Source: Escherichia coli
GTDB taxonomy: Bacteria > Pseudomonadota > Gammaproteobacteria > Enterobacterales > Enterobacteriaceae
NCBI RefSeq assembly: GCF_036503815.1
Contig: NZ_AP027764.1
Location: 930,001 to 994,000, forward strand
Reading direction: 5' to 3'
DNA: 64,000 bases
Of the stretch, positions 1 through 8,747 are shown one piece after another (the stretch's first letter is position 1; each line of letters starts with the position of its first letter). The position numbers were made by a program, and so were the translations under genes. The notes below the pieces were generated by a model, which saw only the letters and a program-made list of their open reading frames with translations, made no database searches and was not told where the DNA came from.

Positions 1-243
1 GCCATCGCCGTCGCGGAACAGACGTAAATTGCTCCACATTTTGCCTTTGGCGTCGCAATGGGCGGCGAGCAGGTGCTGATCTTCTGTCATCTGGCTGACA
101 TCTGCTGTCACCTGACCCTGCATATATTTTTCGCTGTCCGCGCCAGTAATAGTGGCAAGCGCCCAGTCATCAAGCGTCATCAGCGTCAGTGGCAAACGGG
201 CAGAAGCCGTAGGCTGACGGGGAGGAAAAGGTGTAAAAGCCAT
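1..243 (-). CDS. ygfZ: tRNA-modifying protein YgfZ, N-terminal part (runs off the window)
   Basis: Only the first 81 codons are in the window; the gene continues beyond position 1. The ATG is the CAT at 241-243 and the product begins [20 protein letters not shown], which I recognise as YgfZ, a folate-binding protein of the GcvT-like fold. The family supports assembly or repair of certain Fe-S enzymes, including the tRNA methylthiotransferase MiaB. It is divergent from sdhE and separated from it by about 250 bases. The catalytic KGCYTGQE-type motif lies outside the window, so only the N-terminus supports the call. Confidence 0.93.
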
Positions 244-494
244 AATGGAGTCCTGTTTTACAAACGGCGTATTTATGACTAATGGTAAAAGAGCTATGAG
301 GCAATGCAAGTGCTTTCACTACGCGATCTGTGCCTTCTGATATGCTTTGCGAGGCGACTTCTAAAAAAATGAAGCCCTTGAATTGTTGTAAATTAATTTC
401 GCGATCGCGATTGTGTTTACTGATATTCCCGCAAAAGAAGTCGAAAAACACGTTACAATAGCCGGGTACTGGATTTTCGTGAGACAGGAAGAAG

Positions 495-761
495 ATGGAC
501 ATTAACAACAAAGCCCGCATTCATTGGGCATGCCGCCGTGGTATGCGCGAACTCGATATTTCAATCATGCCGTTTTTCGAACATGAGTACGACAGCTTAA
601 GCGATGACGAAAAACGCATCTTTATTCGTCTGCTGGAGTGTGACGATCCGGACCTGTTTAACTGGCTGATGAATCACGGTAAACCGGCCGATGCAGAGCT
701 GGAAATGATGGTCCGACTCATCCAGACACGGAACCGGGAACGTGGTCCTGTGGCAATCTGA
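495..761 (+). CDS. sdhE: FAD assembly factor SdhE
   Basis: This 88-residue all-helical protein (also YgfY or CptB) promotes covalent flavinylation of SdhA in succinate dehydrogenase and FrdA in fumarate reductase. The diagnostic RGMRELD motif is at residues 15-21 and includes the functionally critical Gly16. A ribosome site AGGAAG lies just before the ATG. The 3' end overlaps ygfX by 20 bases, so the two are probably translated together. It has also been described as the antitoxin partner of YgfX/CptA; the flavinylation role is better supported by the family. Confidence 0.95.
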   Translation: MDINNKARIHWACRRGMRELDISIMPFFEHEYDSLSDDEKRIFIRLLECDDPDLFNWLMNHGKPADAELEMMVRLIQTRNRERGPVAI

Positions 762-1149
762 TCTGCGCGTCTCCTGGCGCGCGCAGTGGCTTTCCTTGCT
801 GATCCACGGGCTGGTTGCCGCTGTTATTTTACTCATGCCCTGGCCGTTAAGTTACACCCCGTTATGGATGGTGTTACTTTCGCTGGTGGTGTTTGATTGC
901 GTTCGCAGCCAGCGACGCATTAATGCTCGCCAGGGAGAAATTCGCCTGTTGATGGACGGGCGTTTGCGTTGGCAAGGGCAGGAGTGGAGCATCGTCAAAG
1001 CGCCGTGGATGATTAAGAGCGGCATGATGCTGCGTTTACGTTCTGACAGCGGTAAACGGCAACATTTATGGCTGGCAGCCGACAGCATGGACGAAGCCGA
1101 ATGGCGGGATTTACGGCGGATTTTGTTGCAACAAGAGACGCAAAGATAA
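742..1149 (+). CDS. ygfX: inner-membrane protein YgfX (CptA)
   Basis: The 135-residue protein has two closely spaced hydrophobic segments at about residues 17-55, giving a short membrane hairpin, followed by a basic, tryptophan-rich cytoplasmic domain. It matches YgfX/CptA, reported as a membrane-associated toxin affecting MreB and FtsZ and paired with SdhE. The start overlaps the end of sdhE, which supports co-translation. The downstream stem-loop at 1153-1182 separates it from the convergent fldB. The toxin role comes from the literature and is not visible in the sequence. Confidence 0.92.
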   Translation: MVLWQSDLRVSWRAQWLSLLIHGLVAAVILLMPWPLSYTPLWMVLLSLVVFDCVRSQRRINARQGEIRLLMDGRLRWQGQEWSIVKAPWMIKSGMMLRLRSDSGKRQHLWLAADSMDEAEWRDLRRILLQQETQR

Positions 1150-1152
1150 AGA

Positions 1153-1182
1153 TGACGGCAAAGCCTGTGCGCTAAGCCGTCA
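1153..1182. terminator. stem-loop between convergent ygfX and fldB
   Basis: TGACGGC at 1153-1159 pairs perfectly with GCCGTCA at 1176-1182 around a 16-base loop that can pair further. There is no clear U tract on either side. Its position between two convergent stop codons suggests transcription end or mRNA 3' protection. Confidence 0.45.
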
Positions 1183-1188
1183 GTGACA

Positions 1189-1710
1189 TCAGGCGTAATG
1201 CTCTGCCATTTCGTTGAGGATTTGCTCGCACCAGCTCTGAATACGCTCGTCGCTAAGGTCATACTGGTTAGTTTCGTCCAGTGCCAGACCCACGAACAGT
1301 TGCCCGTCAGCAATCACCGGTTTCGGGCTGGTAAACTCATATCCTTCCGTTGGCCAGTAGCCGACGAACTTCACGCCTTTGGTCGAGAGTTTCTCATGCA
1401 GCATGCCGAGCGCATCGAGGAACCACTCGCCGTACCCCAGTTGATCTCCAAGCCCATATAGCGCAACAATTTTACCTTCGAGATTCAGGTCGTCGAGCTG
1501 ATCCCAGACGGCTTCCCAGTCTTCCTGGATTTCGCCAAAATCCCAGGTCGGGATACCCAGAATGAGCACATCGTACTGCTCCATTAATTTCGGGGAGTCG
1601 TCCTTGAGGTTATGTAAGGTCACCAGTTCTGGGCCGATAATATCGCGGATTTTTTCTGCCGCCATTTCGGTGTAACAGGTGCTGGAACCGTAAAAAAGAC
1701 CCATATTCAT
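1189..1710 (-). CDS. fldB: flavodoxin 2
   Basis: A 173-residue long-chain flavodoxin that binds FMN and carries low-potential electrons. The phosphate-binding loop GSSTCYTE is near residues 8-15 and the aromatic FMN contacts are in TWDFGEIQEDW at about residues 55-65. The long-chain insertion is present. The sequence matches FldB, the SoxRS-inducible paralogue of the essential FldA. It is convergent with ygfX and its start is about 110 bases from the divergent xerD. Confidence 0.96.
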   Translation of the reverse strand: MNMGLFYGSSTCYTEMAAEKIRDIIGPELVTLHNLKDDSPKLMEQYDVLILGIPTWDFGEIQEDWEAVWDQLDDLNLEGKIVALYGLGDQLGYGEWFLDALGMLHEKLSTKGVKFVGYWPTEGYEFTSPKPVIADGQLFVGLALDETNQYDLSDERIQSWCEQILNEMAEHYA

Positions 1711-1821
1711 AACGTAAGCTTCTCGATTCTGCTGTGGCTTTTGCGGCTAGTGTATCAGAATCGCTTTAGTCACGGCACAATAAGGCATAATGGATCAAAT
1801 GAGTGACCATAAGGGGCGCAA

Positions 1822-2718
1822 GTGAAACAGGATCTGGCACGCATCGAGCAGTTTCTTGATGCTCTGTGGCTGGAAAAAAATCTGGCTGAAAATACGTTGA
1901 ACGCATACCGTCGCGATCTGTCAATGATGGTGGAGTGGTTGCATCACCGCGGGTTGACGCTGGCGACGGCGCAAAGTGACGATTTGCAGGCATTACTGGC
2001 AGAACGGCTGGAGGGGGGGTATAAAGCCACCAGTTCAGCACGTTTGCTGAGTGCGGTGCGCCGATTGTTCCAGTATCTTTATCGCGAAAAATTTCGTGAA
2101 GATGATCCCAGCGCGCATCTCGCTTCGCCGAAATTGCCCCAGCGTTTGCCAAAAGATTTAAGCGAAGCGCAGGTCGAACGATTATTACAGGCACCATTAA
2201 TTGATCAGCCACTGGAGCTGCGCGATAAAGCCATGCTTGAAGTGTTGTATGCTACCGGGCTGCGTGTCTCTGAATTGGTCGGGCTGACAATGAGTGATAT
2301 CAGCCTGCGTCAGGGCGTAGTGCGGGTCATTGGTAAAGGCAACAAAGAACGCCTGGTGCCGTTAGGTGAAGAGGCGGTTTACTGGCTGGAAACGTATCTC
2401 GAGCATGGGCGACCGTGGTTGTTGAACGGTGTCTCTATTGACGTGTTGTTTCCCAGCCAGCGCGCGCAGCAGATGACGAGACAAACTTTCTGGCACCGCA
2501 TTAAACATTATGCTGTGCTGGCGGGGATCGACAGCGAAAAGCTGTCACCGCATGTGTTGCGTCACGCCTTTGCCACTCATTTATTAAATCATGGTGCGGA
2601 TTTACGCGTGGTTCAGATGCTACTGGGCCACAGCGATCTCTCCACCACGCAAATTTATACGCATGTCGCTACCGAGCGTCTGCGGCAACTTCATCAACAG
2701 CATCACCCGCGGGCGTGA
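1822..2718 (+). CDS. xerD: site-specific tyrosine recombinase XerD
   Basis: XerD (298 residues) acts with XerC at the chromosomal dif site under FtsK control to resolve chromosome dimers. It has the SAM-like N-terminal core-binding domain (about 1-100) and the catalytic domain with Arg148 (TGLRVSEL), the HVLRHAFATH motif (His244, Arg247), the LGH motif (His270), and Tyr279 as nucleophile. Translation starts at GTG 1822 after an AAGGGG ribosome site. It leads the xerD-dsbC-recJ cluster with short gaps. Its sequence appears identical to the K-12 protein as I remember it. Confidence 0.97.
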   Translation: MKQDLARIEQFLDALWLEKNLAENTLNAYRRDLSMMVEWLHHRGLTLATAQSDDLQALLAERLEGGYKATSSARLLSAVRRLFQYLYREKFREDDPSAHLASPKLPQRLPKDLSEAQVERLLQAPLIDQPLELRDKAMLEVLYATGLRVSELVGLTMSDISLRQGVVRVIGKGNKERLVPLGEEAVYWLETYLEHGRPWLLNGVSIDVLFPSQRAQQMTRQTFWHRIKHYAVLAGIDSEKLSPHVLRHAFATHLLNHGADLRVVQMLLGHSDLSTTQIYTHVATERLRQLHQQHHPRA

Positions 2719-2742
2719 TGTCTGAAAAGAACGGGAAGATTT

Positions 2743-3453
2743 ATGAAGAAAGGTTTTATGTTATTTACGTTGTTGGCGGCGTTTTCTGGTTTTGCTCAGG
2801 CTGATGACGCGGCAATTCAACAGACGTTAGCCAAAATGGGCATCAAAAGCAGCGATATTCAGCCTGCGCCCGTGGCTGGTATGAAGACAGTTCTGACTAA
2901 CAGCGGTGTGTTGTACATCACTGATGATGGTAAACATATCATTCAGGGACCAATGTATGAAGTTAGCGGAACGACTCCGGTCAATGTCACTAATAAGATG
3001 TTGTTAAAGCAGCTGAACGCGCTTGAAAACGAGATGATCGTTTATAAAGCGCCGCAGGAAAAACACGTCATTACCGTGTTTACTGATATTACCTGTGGTT
3101 ACTGCCACAAACTGCATGAGCAAATGGCAGACTACAACGCGCTGGGGATCACCGTGCGTTATCTTGCTTTCCCTCGCCAGGGGCTGGAGAGCCAGGCTGA
3201 GCAACAAATGAAAGCCATCTGGTGTGCGAAAGATAAAAAGAAAGCGTTTGATGATGTGATGGCGGGTAAAGCTGCCACTCCGGCAAGTTGCGATATCGAT
3301 ATTGCCGATCATTACGCACTTGGCGTCCAGCTTGGCGTTAGTGGCACTCCGGCAATTGTGCTGAGCAATGGCACACTTGTTCCGGGTTACCAGCCGCCGA
3401 AAGAGATGAAAGAATTCCTCGACGAACACCAAAAAATGACCAGCGGTAAATAA
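2743..3453 (+). CDS. dsbC: periplasmic disulfide isomerase DsbC
   Basis: DsbC shuffles wrong disulfide bonds in the periplasm as a V-shaped dimer kept reduced by DsbD. Residues 1-20 are a Sec signal peptide ending FAQA. The dimerisation domain follows, then a thioredoxin domain with CGYC at precursor residues 118-121 and the cis-proline loop SGTPA. The structural disulfide cysteines are also present. About a dozen residues, several at 163-190, differ from the K-12 protein I remember, while xerD upstream does not differ. The gene sits 24 bases after xerD and 5 bases before recJ. Confidence 0.96.
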   Translation: MKKGFMLFTLLAAFSGFAQADDAAIQQTLAKMGIKSSDIQPAPVAGMKTVLTNSGVLYITDDGKHIIQGPMYEVSGTTPVNVTNKMLLKQLNALENEMIVYKAPQEKHVITVFTDITCGYCHKLHEQMADYNALGITVRYLAFPRQGLESQAEQQMKAIWCAKDKKKAFDDVMAGKAATPASCDIDIADHYALGVQLGVSGTPAIVLSNGTLVPGYQPPKEMKEFLDEHQKMTSGK

Positions 3454-3458
3454 TTCGC

Positions 3459-5192
3459 GTGAAACAACAGATACAACTTCGTCGCCGTGAAGTCGATGAA
3501 ACGGCAGACTTGCCCGCTGAATTGCCTCCCTTGCTGCGCCGTTTATATGCCAGCCGGGGAGTACGCAGTGCGCAAGAACTGGAACGTAGTGTAAAAGGTA
3601 TGCTGCCCTGGCAGCAACTGAGCGGCGTCGAAAAGGCCGTTGAGATCCTTTACAACGCTTTTCGCGAAGGAACGCGGATTATGGTGGTCGGTGACTTCGA
3701 CGCCGACGGTGCCACCAGCACGGCTCTAAGCGTGCTGGCGATGCGCTCGCTTGGTTGCAGCAATATCGACTACCTGGTACCAAACCGTTTCGAAGACGGT
3801 TACGGCTTAAGCCCGGAAGTGGTCGATCAGGCCCATGCCCGTGGCGCGCAGTTAATTGTCACGGTGGATAACGGCATTTCCTCCCATGCGGGGGTTGAAC
3901 ATGCTCGATCGTTGGGCATTCCGGTTATTGTTACCGATCACCATTTGCCGGGCGAAACATTACCCGCGGCGGAAGCGATCATTAACCCTAACTTGCGCGA
4001 CTGCAATTTCCCGTCGAAATCACTGGCAGGCGTGGGTGTGGCGTTTTATTTAATGCTGGCGCTGCGCACCTTTTTGCGTGATCAGGGCTGGTTTGATGAG
4101 CGTGGTATCGCAATTCCTAACCTGGCAGAACTGCTGGATCTGGTCGCGTTGGGGACAGTGGCAGACGTCGTGCCGCTGGATGCTAATAATCGCATTCTGA
4201 CCTGGCAGGGGATGAGTCGCATCCGTGCCGGAAAGTGCCGTCCAGGGATTAAAGCGTTGCTGGAAGTGGCCAACCGCGATGCGCAAAAACTCGCCGCCAG
4301 CGATTTAGGTTTTGCGCTGGGGCCACGTCTCAATGCAGCCGGGAGACTGGATGATATGTCCGTTGGTGTGGCGCTGTTGCTGTGCGACAACATCGGCGAA
4401 GCGCGCGTACTGGCAAATGAACTCGATGCGCTAAACCAGACGCGAAAAGAGATCGAACAGGGAATGCAGGTTGAAGCCCTGACCCTGTGCGAGAAACTGG
4501 AGCGCAGCCGCGACACGCTACCCGGCGGCCTGGCGATGTATCACCCGGAATGGCATCAGGGCGTGGTTGGTATTCTGGCTTCGCGTATTAAAGAGCGTTT
4601 TCACCGTCCGGTTATCGCTTTTGCGCCTGCGGGTGACGGTACGCTGAAAGGTTCCGGTCGCTCCATTCAGGGGCTGCATATGCGTGATGCGCTGGAGCGG
4701 CTAGACACACTCTACCCCGGCATGATGCTGAAGTTTGGCGGTCATGCGATGGCGGCAGGCCTGTCGCTGGAAGAGGATAAATTCGAACTCTTTCAGCAAC
4801 GGTTTGGCGAACTGGTTACTGAGTGGCTGGACCCTTCGCTATTGCAAGGCGAAGTGGTGTCAGACGGTCCGCTAAGCCCAGCCGAAATGACCATGGAAGT
4901 GGCGCAGCTGCTGCGCGATGCTGGCCCGTGGGGGCAGATGTTCCCGGAGCCGCTGTTTGACGGTCATTTCCGTCTGCTGCAACAGCGGCTGGTGGGCGAG
5001 CGTCATTTGAAAGTCATGGTCGAACCGGTCGGCGGCGGTCCGCTGCTGGACGGTATTGCTTTTAATGTCGATACCGCCCTCTGGCCGGATAACGGCGTGC
5101 GCGAAGTGCAACTGGCTTACAAGCTGGATATCAACGAGTTTCGTGGCAACCGCAGCCTGCAAATTATCATCGACAATATCTGGCCAATTTAG
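3459..5192 (+). CDS. recJ: single-strand-specific 5'-3' exonuclease RecJ
   Basis: RecJ degrades single-stranded DNA 5' to 3' in RecF-pathway recombination, mismatch repair and base-excision repair. It is a DHH-family phosphoesterase of 577 residues: DFDADG at 79-84, the DHH motif at 160-162, and the DHHA1 motif GGHAMAAG near residue 427, followed by the C-terminal nucleic-acid-binding domain. Translation starts at GTG 3459, only 5 bases after dsbC, with no strong ribosome site. This fits the known low, coupled expression of RecJ. Confidence 0.97.
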   Translation: MKQQIQLRRREVDETADLPAELPPLLRRLYASRGVRSAQELERSVKGMLPWQQLSGVEKAVEILYNAFREGTRIMVVGDFDADGATSTALSVLAMRSLGCSNIDYLVPNRFEDGYGLSPEVVDQAHARGAQLIVTVDNGISSHAGVEHARSLGIPVIVTDHHLPGETLPAAEAIINPNLRDCNFPSKSLAGVGVAFYLMLALRTFLRDQGWFDERGIAIPNLAELLDLVALGTVADVVPLDANNRILTWQGMSRIRAGKCRPGIKALLEVANRDAQKLAASDLGFALGPRLNAAGRLDDMSVGVALLLCDNIGEARVLANELDALNQTRKEIEQGMQVEALTLCEKLERSRDTLPGGLAMYHPEWHQGVVGILASRIKERFHRPVIAFAPAGDGTLKGSGRSIQGLHMRDALERLDTLYPGMMLKFGGHAMAAGLSLEEDKFELFQQRFGELVTEWLDPSLLQGEVVSDGPLSPAEMTMEVAQLLRDAGPWGQMFPEPLFDGHFRLLQQRLVGERHLKVMVEPVGGGPLLDGIAFNVDTALWPDNGVREVQLAYKLDINEFRGNRSLQIIIDNIWPI

Positions 5193-5282
5193 CGTCATAT
5201 TATCTATAAAAAAGAGCGTGGATTCGGTACAATCCCGCTCTTATCACCGCATTTTGACTAGCTCAATAAAAGAAATCAGACC

Positions 5283-6381
5283 ATGTTTGAAATTAATCCG
5301 GTAAATAATCGCATTCAGGACCTCACGGAACGCTCCGACGTTCTTAGGGGGTATCTTTGACTACGACGCCAAGAAAGAGCGTCTGGAAGAAGTAAACGCC
5401 GAGCTGGAACAGCCGGATGTCTGGAACGAACCCGAACGCGCACAGGCGCTGGGTAAAGAGCGTTCCTCCCTCGAAGCCGTTGTCGACACCCTCGACCAAA
5501 TGAAACAGGGGCTGGAAGATGTTTCTGGTCTGCTGGAGCTGGCTGTAGAAGCTGACGACGAAGAAACCTTTAACGAAGCCGTTGCTGAACTCGACGCCCT
5601 GGAAGAAAAACTGGCGCAGCTTGAGTTCCGTCGTATGTTCTCTGGCGAATATGATAGCGCCGACTGCTACCTCGATATTCAGGCAGGTTCTGGCGGTACG
5701 GAAGCACAGGACTGGGCGAGCATGCTTGAGCGTATGTATCTGCGCTGGGCTGAATCGCGTGGTTTCAAAACTGAAATTATCGAAGAGTCGGAAGGTGAAG
5801 TGGCGGGTATTAAATCCGTGACTATCAAAATCTCCGGCGATTACGCTTACGGCTGGCTGCGTACAGAAACTGGCGTTCATCGCCTGGTGCGTAAGAGCCC
5901 GTTTGACTCCGGCGGTCGTCGCCACACGTCGTTCAGCTCCGCGTTTGTTTACCCGGAAGTTGATGATGATATTGATATCGAAATCAATCCGGCGGATCTG
6001 CGCATCGACGTTTATCGCGCATCCGGCGCGGGTGGTCAGCACGTTAACCGTACCGAATCTGCGGTGCGTATTACTCACATCCCAACCGGGATTGTGACCC
6101 AATGCCAGAACGACCGTTCCCAGCACAAGAACAAAGACCAGGCCATGAAGCAGATGAAAGCGAAGCTTTATGAACTGGAGATGCAGAAGAAAAATGCCGA
6201 GAAACAGGCGATGGAAGATAATAAATCTGATATCGGCTGGGGCAGCCAGATTCGTTCTTATGTCCTTGATGACTCCCGCATTAAAGATCTGCGCACCGGG
6301 GTAGAAACCCGCAACACGCAGGCCGTGCTGGACGGCAGCCTGGATCAATTTATCGAAGCAAGTTTGAAAGCAGGGTTATGA
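5283..6381 (+). CDS. prfB: peptide chain release factor 2 (programmed +1 frameshift)
   Basis: RF2 terminates translation at UGA and UAA. The zero frame reads 25 codons from ATG 5283 and then meets TGA at 5358-5360. The slippery CTT at 5355-5357, preceded by the ribosome-site-like AGGGGG at 5346-5351, allows a +1 shift so that reading resumes with GAC at 5359 and ends at 6381 (365 residues). The SPF anticodon-mimic motif and the catalytic GGQ (residues 250-252) are present. Residue 246 is Ala (GCA, 6019-6021), not the Thr of K-12. The shift is autoregulatory: low RF2 favours it. lysS follows after 9 bases. Confidence 0.98.
5343..5361 (+). promoter_or_regulatory. prfB programmed +1 frameshift site
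   Basis: This is the canonical RF2 recoding signal: an internal Shine-Dalgarno-like AGGGGG, a three-base spacer, the slippery CTT, then TGA followed by C. The tRNA-Leu slips from CUU onto UUU while RF2 decodes the poor UGA-C context slowly. Without the shift, the product is a 25-residue peptide. Confidence 0.97.
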
Positions 6382-6390
6382 GGAACCAAC

Positions 6391-7908
6391 ATGTCTGAAC
6401 AACACGCACAGGGCGTTGACGCGGTAGTCGATCTTAATAATGAGCTGAAAACGCGTCGTGAGAAGCTGGCGAACCTGCGTGAGCAGGGGATTGCCTTCCC
6501 GAACGATTTCCGTCGCGATCATACCTCTGACCAATTGCACGCAGAATTCGACGGCAAAGAAAACGAAGAACTGGAAGCACTGAACATCGAAGTTGCCGTT
6601 GCTGGCCGCATGATGACCCGTCGTATTATGGGTAAAGCCTCCTTCGTTACTCTGCAGGACGTTGGCGGCCGCATTCAGCTGTACGTTGCCCGTGACGATT
6701 TACCGGAAGGCGTTTACAACGATCAATTCAAAAAATGGGATCTCGGCGATATCCTCGGCGCGAAAGGTAAACTGTTCAAAACCAAAACGGGTGAACTGTC
6801 TATCCACTGTACCGAGCTGCGTCTGCTGACCAAAGCACTGCGTCCGCTGCCGGACAAATTCCACGGTTTGCAGGATCAGGAAGCGCGCTATCGTCAGCGT
6901 TATCTGGATCTCATTTCTAACGATGAATCCCGCAACACCTTTAAAGTGCGTTCGCAGATCCTCTCTGGCATTCGCCAGTTCATGGTGAATCGTGGCTTTA
7001 TGGAAGTTGAAACGCCGATGATGCAGGTGATCCCAGGCGGCGCGGCAGCGCGTCCGTTTATCACCCATCACAATGCGCTGGATCTCGACATGTACCTGCG
7101 TATCGCGCCGGAACTGTACCTCAAGCGTCTGGTGGTTGGTGGCTTCGAGCGTGTATTCGAAATCAACCGTAACTTCCGTAACGAAGGTATCTCCGTACGT
7201 CATAACCCAGAGTTCACCATGATGGAACTCTATATGGCTTACGCGGATTACAAAGATCTGATCGAGCTGACCGAATCGCTGTTCCGTACTCTGGCACAGG
7301 ATATTCTCGGTAAGACGGAAGTGACCTACGGCGACGTAACGCTGGACTTCGGTAAACCGTTCGAAAAACTGACCATGCGTGAAGCGATCAAGAAATATCG
7401 CCCGGAAACCGACATGGCGGATCTGGACAACTTCGACTCTGCGAAAGCGATTGCTGAATCTATCGGCATCCACGTTGAGAAGAGCTGGGGTCTGGGCCGT
7501 ATCGTTACCGAGATCTTCGAAGAAGTGGCAGAAGCACATCTGATTCAGCCGACCTTCATTACTGAATATCCGGCAGAAGTTTCTCCGCTGGCGCGTCGTA
7601 ATGACGTTAACCCGGAAATCACTGACCGCTTTGAGTTCTTCATTGGTGGTCGTGAAATCGGTAACGGTTTTAGCGAGCTGAATGACGCGGAAGATCAGGC
7701 GCAGCGCTTCCTGGATCAGGTTGCCGCGAAAGACGCAGGCGACGACGAAGCGATGTTCTACGACGAAGATTACGTCACCGCACTGGAACACGGCTTACCG
7801 CCGACAGCAGGTCTGGGAATTGGTATCGACCGTATGGTAATGCTGTTCACCAACAGCCATACCATCCGCGACGTTATTCTGTTCCCGGCGATGCGTCCGG
7901 TGAAATAA
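6391..7908 (+). CDS. lysS: lysyl-tRNA synthetase (constitutive)
   Basis: Class II lysyl-tRNA synthetase of 505 residues. An N-terminal OB-fold anticodon-binding domain (about 65-145) precedes the catalytic core, with motif 2 around FRNEGISVRHNPEFT (about residues 262-276) and motif 3 GLGIGIDRMVMLF near residues 475-487. The gene follows prfB by 9 bases after an AGGAACC ribosome site, forming the usual prfB-lysS operon. The intrinsic terminator at 7927-7955 ends the operon. Confidence 0.97.
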   Translation: MSEQHAQGVDAVVDLNNELKTRREKLANLREQGIAFPNDFRRDHTSDQLHAEFDGKENEELEALNIEVAVAGRMMTRRIMGKASFVTLQDVGGRIQLYVARDDLPEGVYNDQFKKWDLGDILGAKGKLFKTKTGELSIHCTELRLLTKALRPLPDKFHGLQDQEARYRQRYLDLISNDESRNTFKVRSQILSGIRQFMVNRGFMEVETPMMQVIPGGAAARPFITHHNALDLDMYLRIAPELYLKRLVVGGFERVFEINRNFRNEGISVRHNPEFTMMELYMAYADYKDLIELTESLFRTLAQDILGKTEVTYGDVTLDFGKPFEKLTMREAIKKYRPETDMADLDNFDSAKAIAESIGIHVEKSWGLGRIVTEIFEEVAEAHLIQPTFITEYPAEVSPLARRNDVNPEITDRFEFFIGGREIGNGFSELNDAEDQAQRFLDQVAAKDAGDDEAMFYDEDYVTALEHGLPPTAGLGIGIDRMVMLFTNSHTIRDVILFPAMRPVK

Positions 7909-7926
7909 GCATTACGTTATGCTCAC

Positions 7927-7955
7927 AACCCCGGCAAATGTCGGGGTTTTTTATT
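7927..7955. terminator. terminator between lysS and idi
   Basis: ACCCCGGCA and TGTCGGGGT form a GC-rich stem with a short loop, followed on the plus strand by TTTTTATTT. The U tract serves lysS. On the minus strand the same stem follows the stop of the convergent idi, but with no U tract of similar quality. Confidence 0.85.
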
Positions 7956-8499
7956 TAAGCTGGGTAAATGCAGATAATCGTTTTCTGGCTTCGCGATTTG
8001 TCGCCTGCATCACCATCCACGGACTGAACGCCCACGGCGTGGCATCAATACCGCGTAAAACCGCTGCTAAATCACACCATTGATAATCCATCACTTCATC
8101 ATCGTTGATCTGTAACGCACTGGTCGTGCGTGCAGCAAATACCGGACATACTTCATTTTCTACAATGCCATTCGGATCGGTGGCGCGGTAGCGAAAGTCA
8201 GGATAGACCGGTTCAGGTGCTGTTATTTCCACACCCAGTTCAAAGCGGCAACGGCGGATCACCGCGTCTTCGTTGCTTTCGCCCAGTTGTGGGTGCCCAC
8301 AAACCGAGTTAGTCCACACGCCCGGCCATGCTTTTTTGCTAAGGGCGCGGCGGGTAACTAATAATTGCCCTTTGGCATTAAACAGCCAGCAGGAGAACGC
8401 GAGATGTAAGAGAGTGTCTGCCGTGTGTGCGGCATACTTTTCCAGCGTACCCGTGGGAACTCCCTGTGCATTCAATAAAATGACGTGTTCCGTTTGCAT
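7951..8499 (-). CDS. idi: isopentenyl-diphosphate delta-isomerase, type I
   Basis: Idi interconverts isopentenyl and dimethylallyl diphosphate in isoprenoid synthesis. The 182-residue protein has the Nudix-like fold: the SVCGHPQLGE segment holds the catalytic Cys67 and metal-binding His69, and ENEVCPV near residue 114 holds the catalytic and metal-binding Glu pair. Metal-binding histidines also lie in the first 35 residues. It is convergent with lysS and not linked to other isoprenoid genes. Confidence 0.96.
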   Translation of the reverse strand: MQTEHVILLNAQGVPTGTLEKYAAHTADTLLHLAFSCWLFNAKGQLLVTRRALSKKAWPGVWTNSVCGHPQLGESNEDAVIRRCRFELGVEITAPEPVYPDFRYRATDPNGIVENEVCPVFAARTTSALQINDDEVMDYQWCDLAAVLRGIDATPWAFSPWMVMQATNREARKRLSAFTQLK

Positions 8500-8577
8500 A
8501 ATTTCTCACATGTAATTCTAATCACTCATCATTATAGATAATTGAAGAGTGAAATGATTAACCAAGTGAGCGTTTAT

Positions 8578-8606
8578 CGACAACCGCCCGTTTTGAGCGG
8601 ATGTCG
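8578..8606 (-). terminator. hairpin downstream of yqfG
   Basis: On the minus strand CGACA-T-CCGC pairs with GCGG-T-TGTCG, giving about nine pairs with one mismatch. It lies 15 bases past the yqfG stop. The following bases are A/T-mixed without a clean U run, so it may be a weak terminator or a 3'-end protector. Confidence 0.4.
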
Positions 8607-8620
8607 ACAGGTAAAACCAT

Positions 8621-8746
8621 TTAAAAAAGCAGCATCATATATTTGAAGCGACTTTCAATGGCCATTGCAACACAGTCAGAAATGACAGGAATAGAGAGAG
8701 TAAAAAGCAACAACAGACTGAATATAGCGCGCATTAAAAGATTCAT
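8621..8746 (-). CDS. yqfG: small hydrophobic protein, probably YqfG
   Basis: A 41-codon ORF starts MNLLMRAIFSLLLLFTLSIP and is one hydrophobic segment with a short polar tail, so a single membrane span or an uncleaved signal is likely. Its ATG follows the uacT stop codon by one base, and its ribosome site GGAG lies inside the last uacT codons, so it should be translationally coupled to uacT. Length and location match the K-12 small protein I remember as yqfG, which has no known function. A role with the urate transporter is inference only. Confidence 0.7.
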   Translation of the reverse strand: MNLLMRAIFSLLLLFTLSIPVISDCVAMAIESRFKYMMLLF

Positions 8747-8747
8747 A

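Noticed and set aside
5358..5360. In-frame TGA suggesting prfB is a pseudogene
   Set aside because: It is the conserved RF2 autoregulatory frameshift stop with CTT and AGGGGG in place.
5344..6348. 334-codon ORF on the minus strand opposite prfB
   Set aside because: It mirrors the codon pattern of prfB, has no ribosome site and no recognisable protein; prfB itself is certain.
6700..7791. 363-codon ORF on the minus strand opposite lysS
   Set aside because: An antisense shadow of a high-codon-bias gene; the translation shows no family features.
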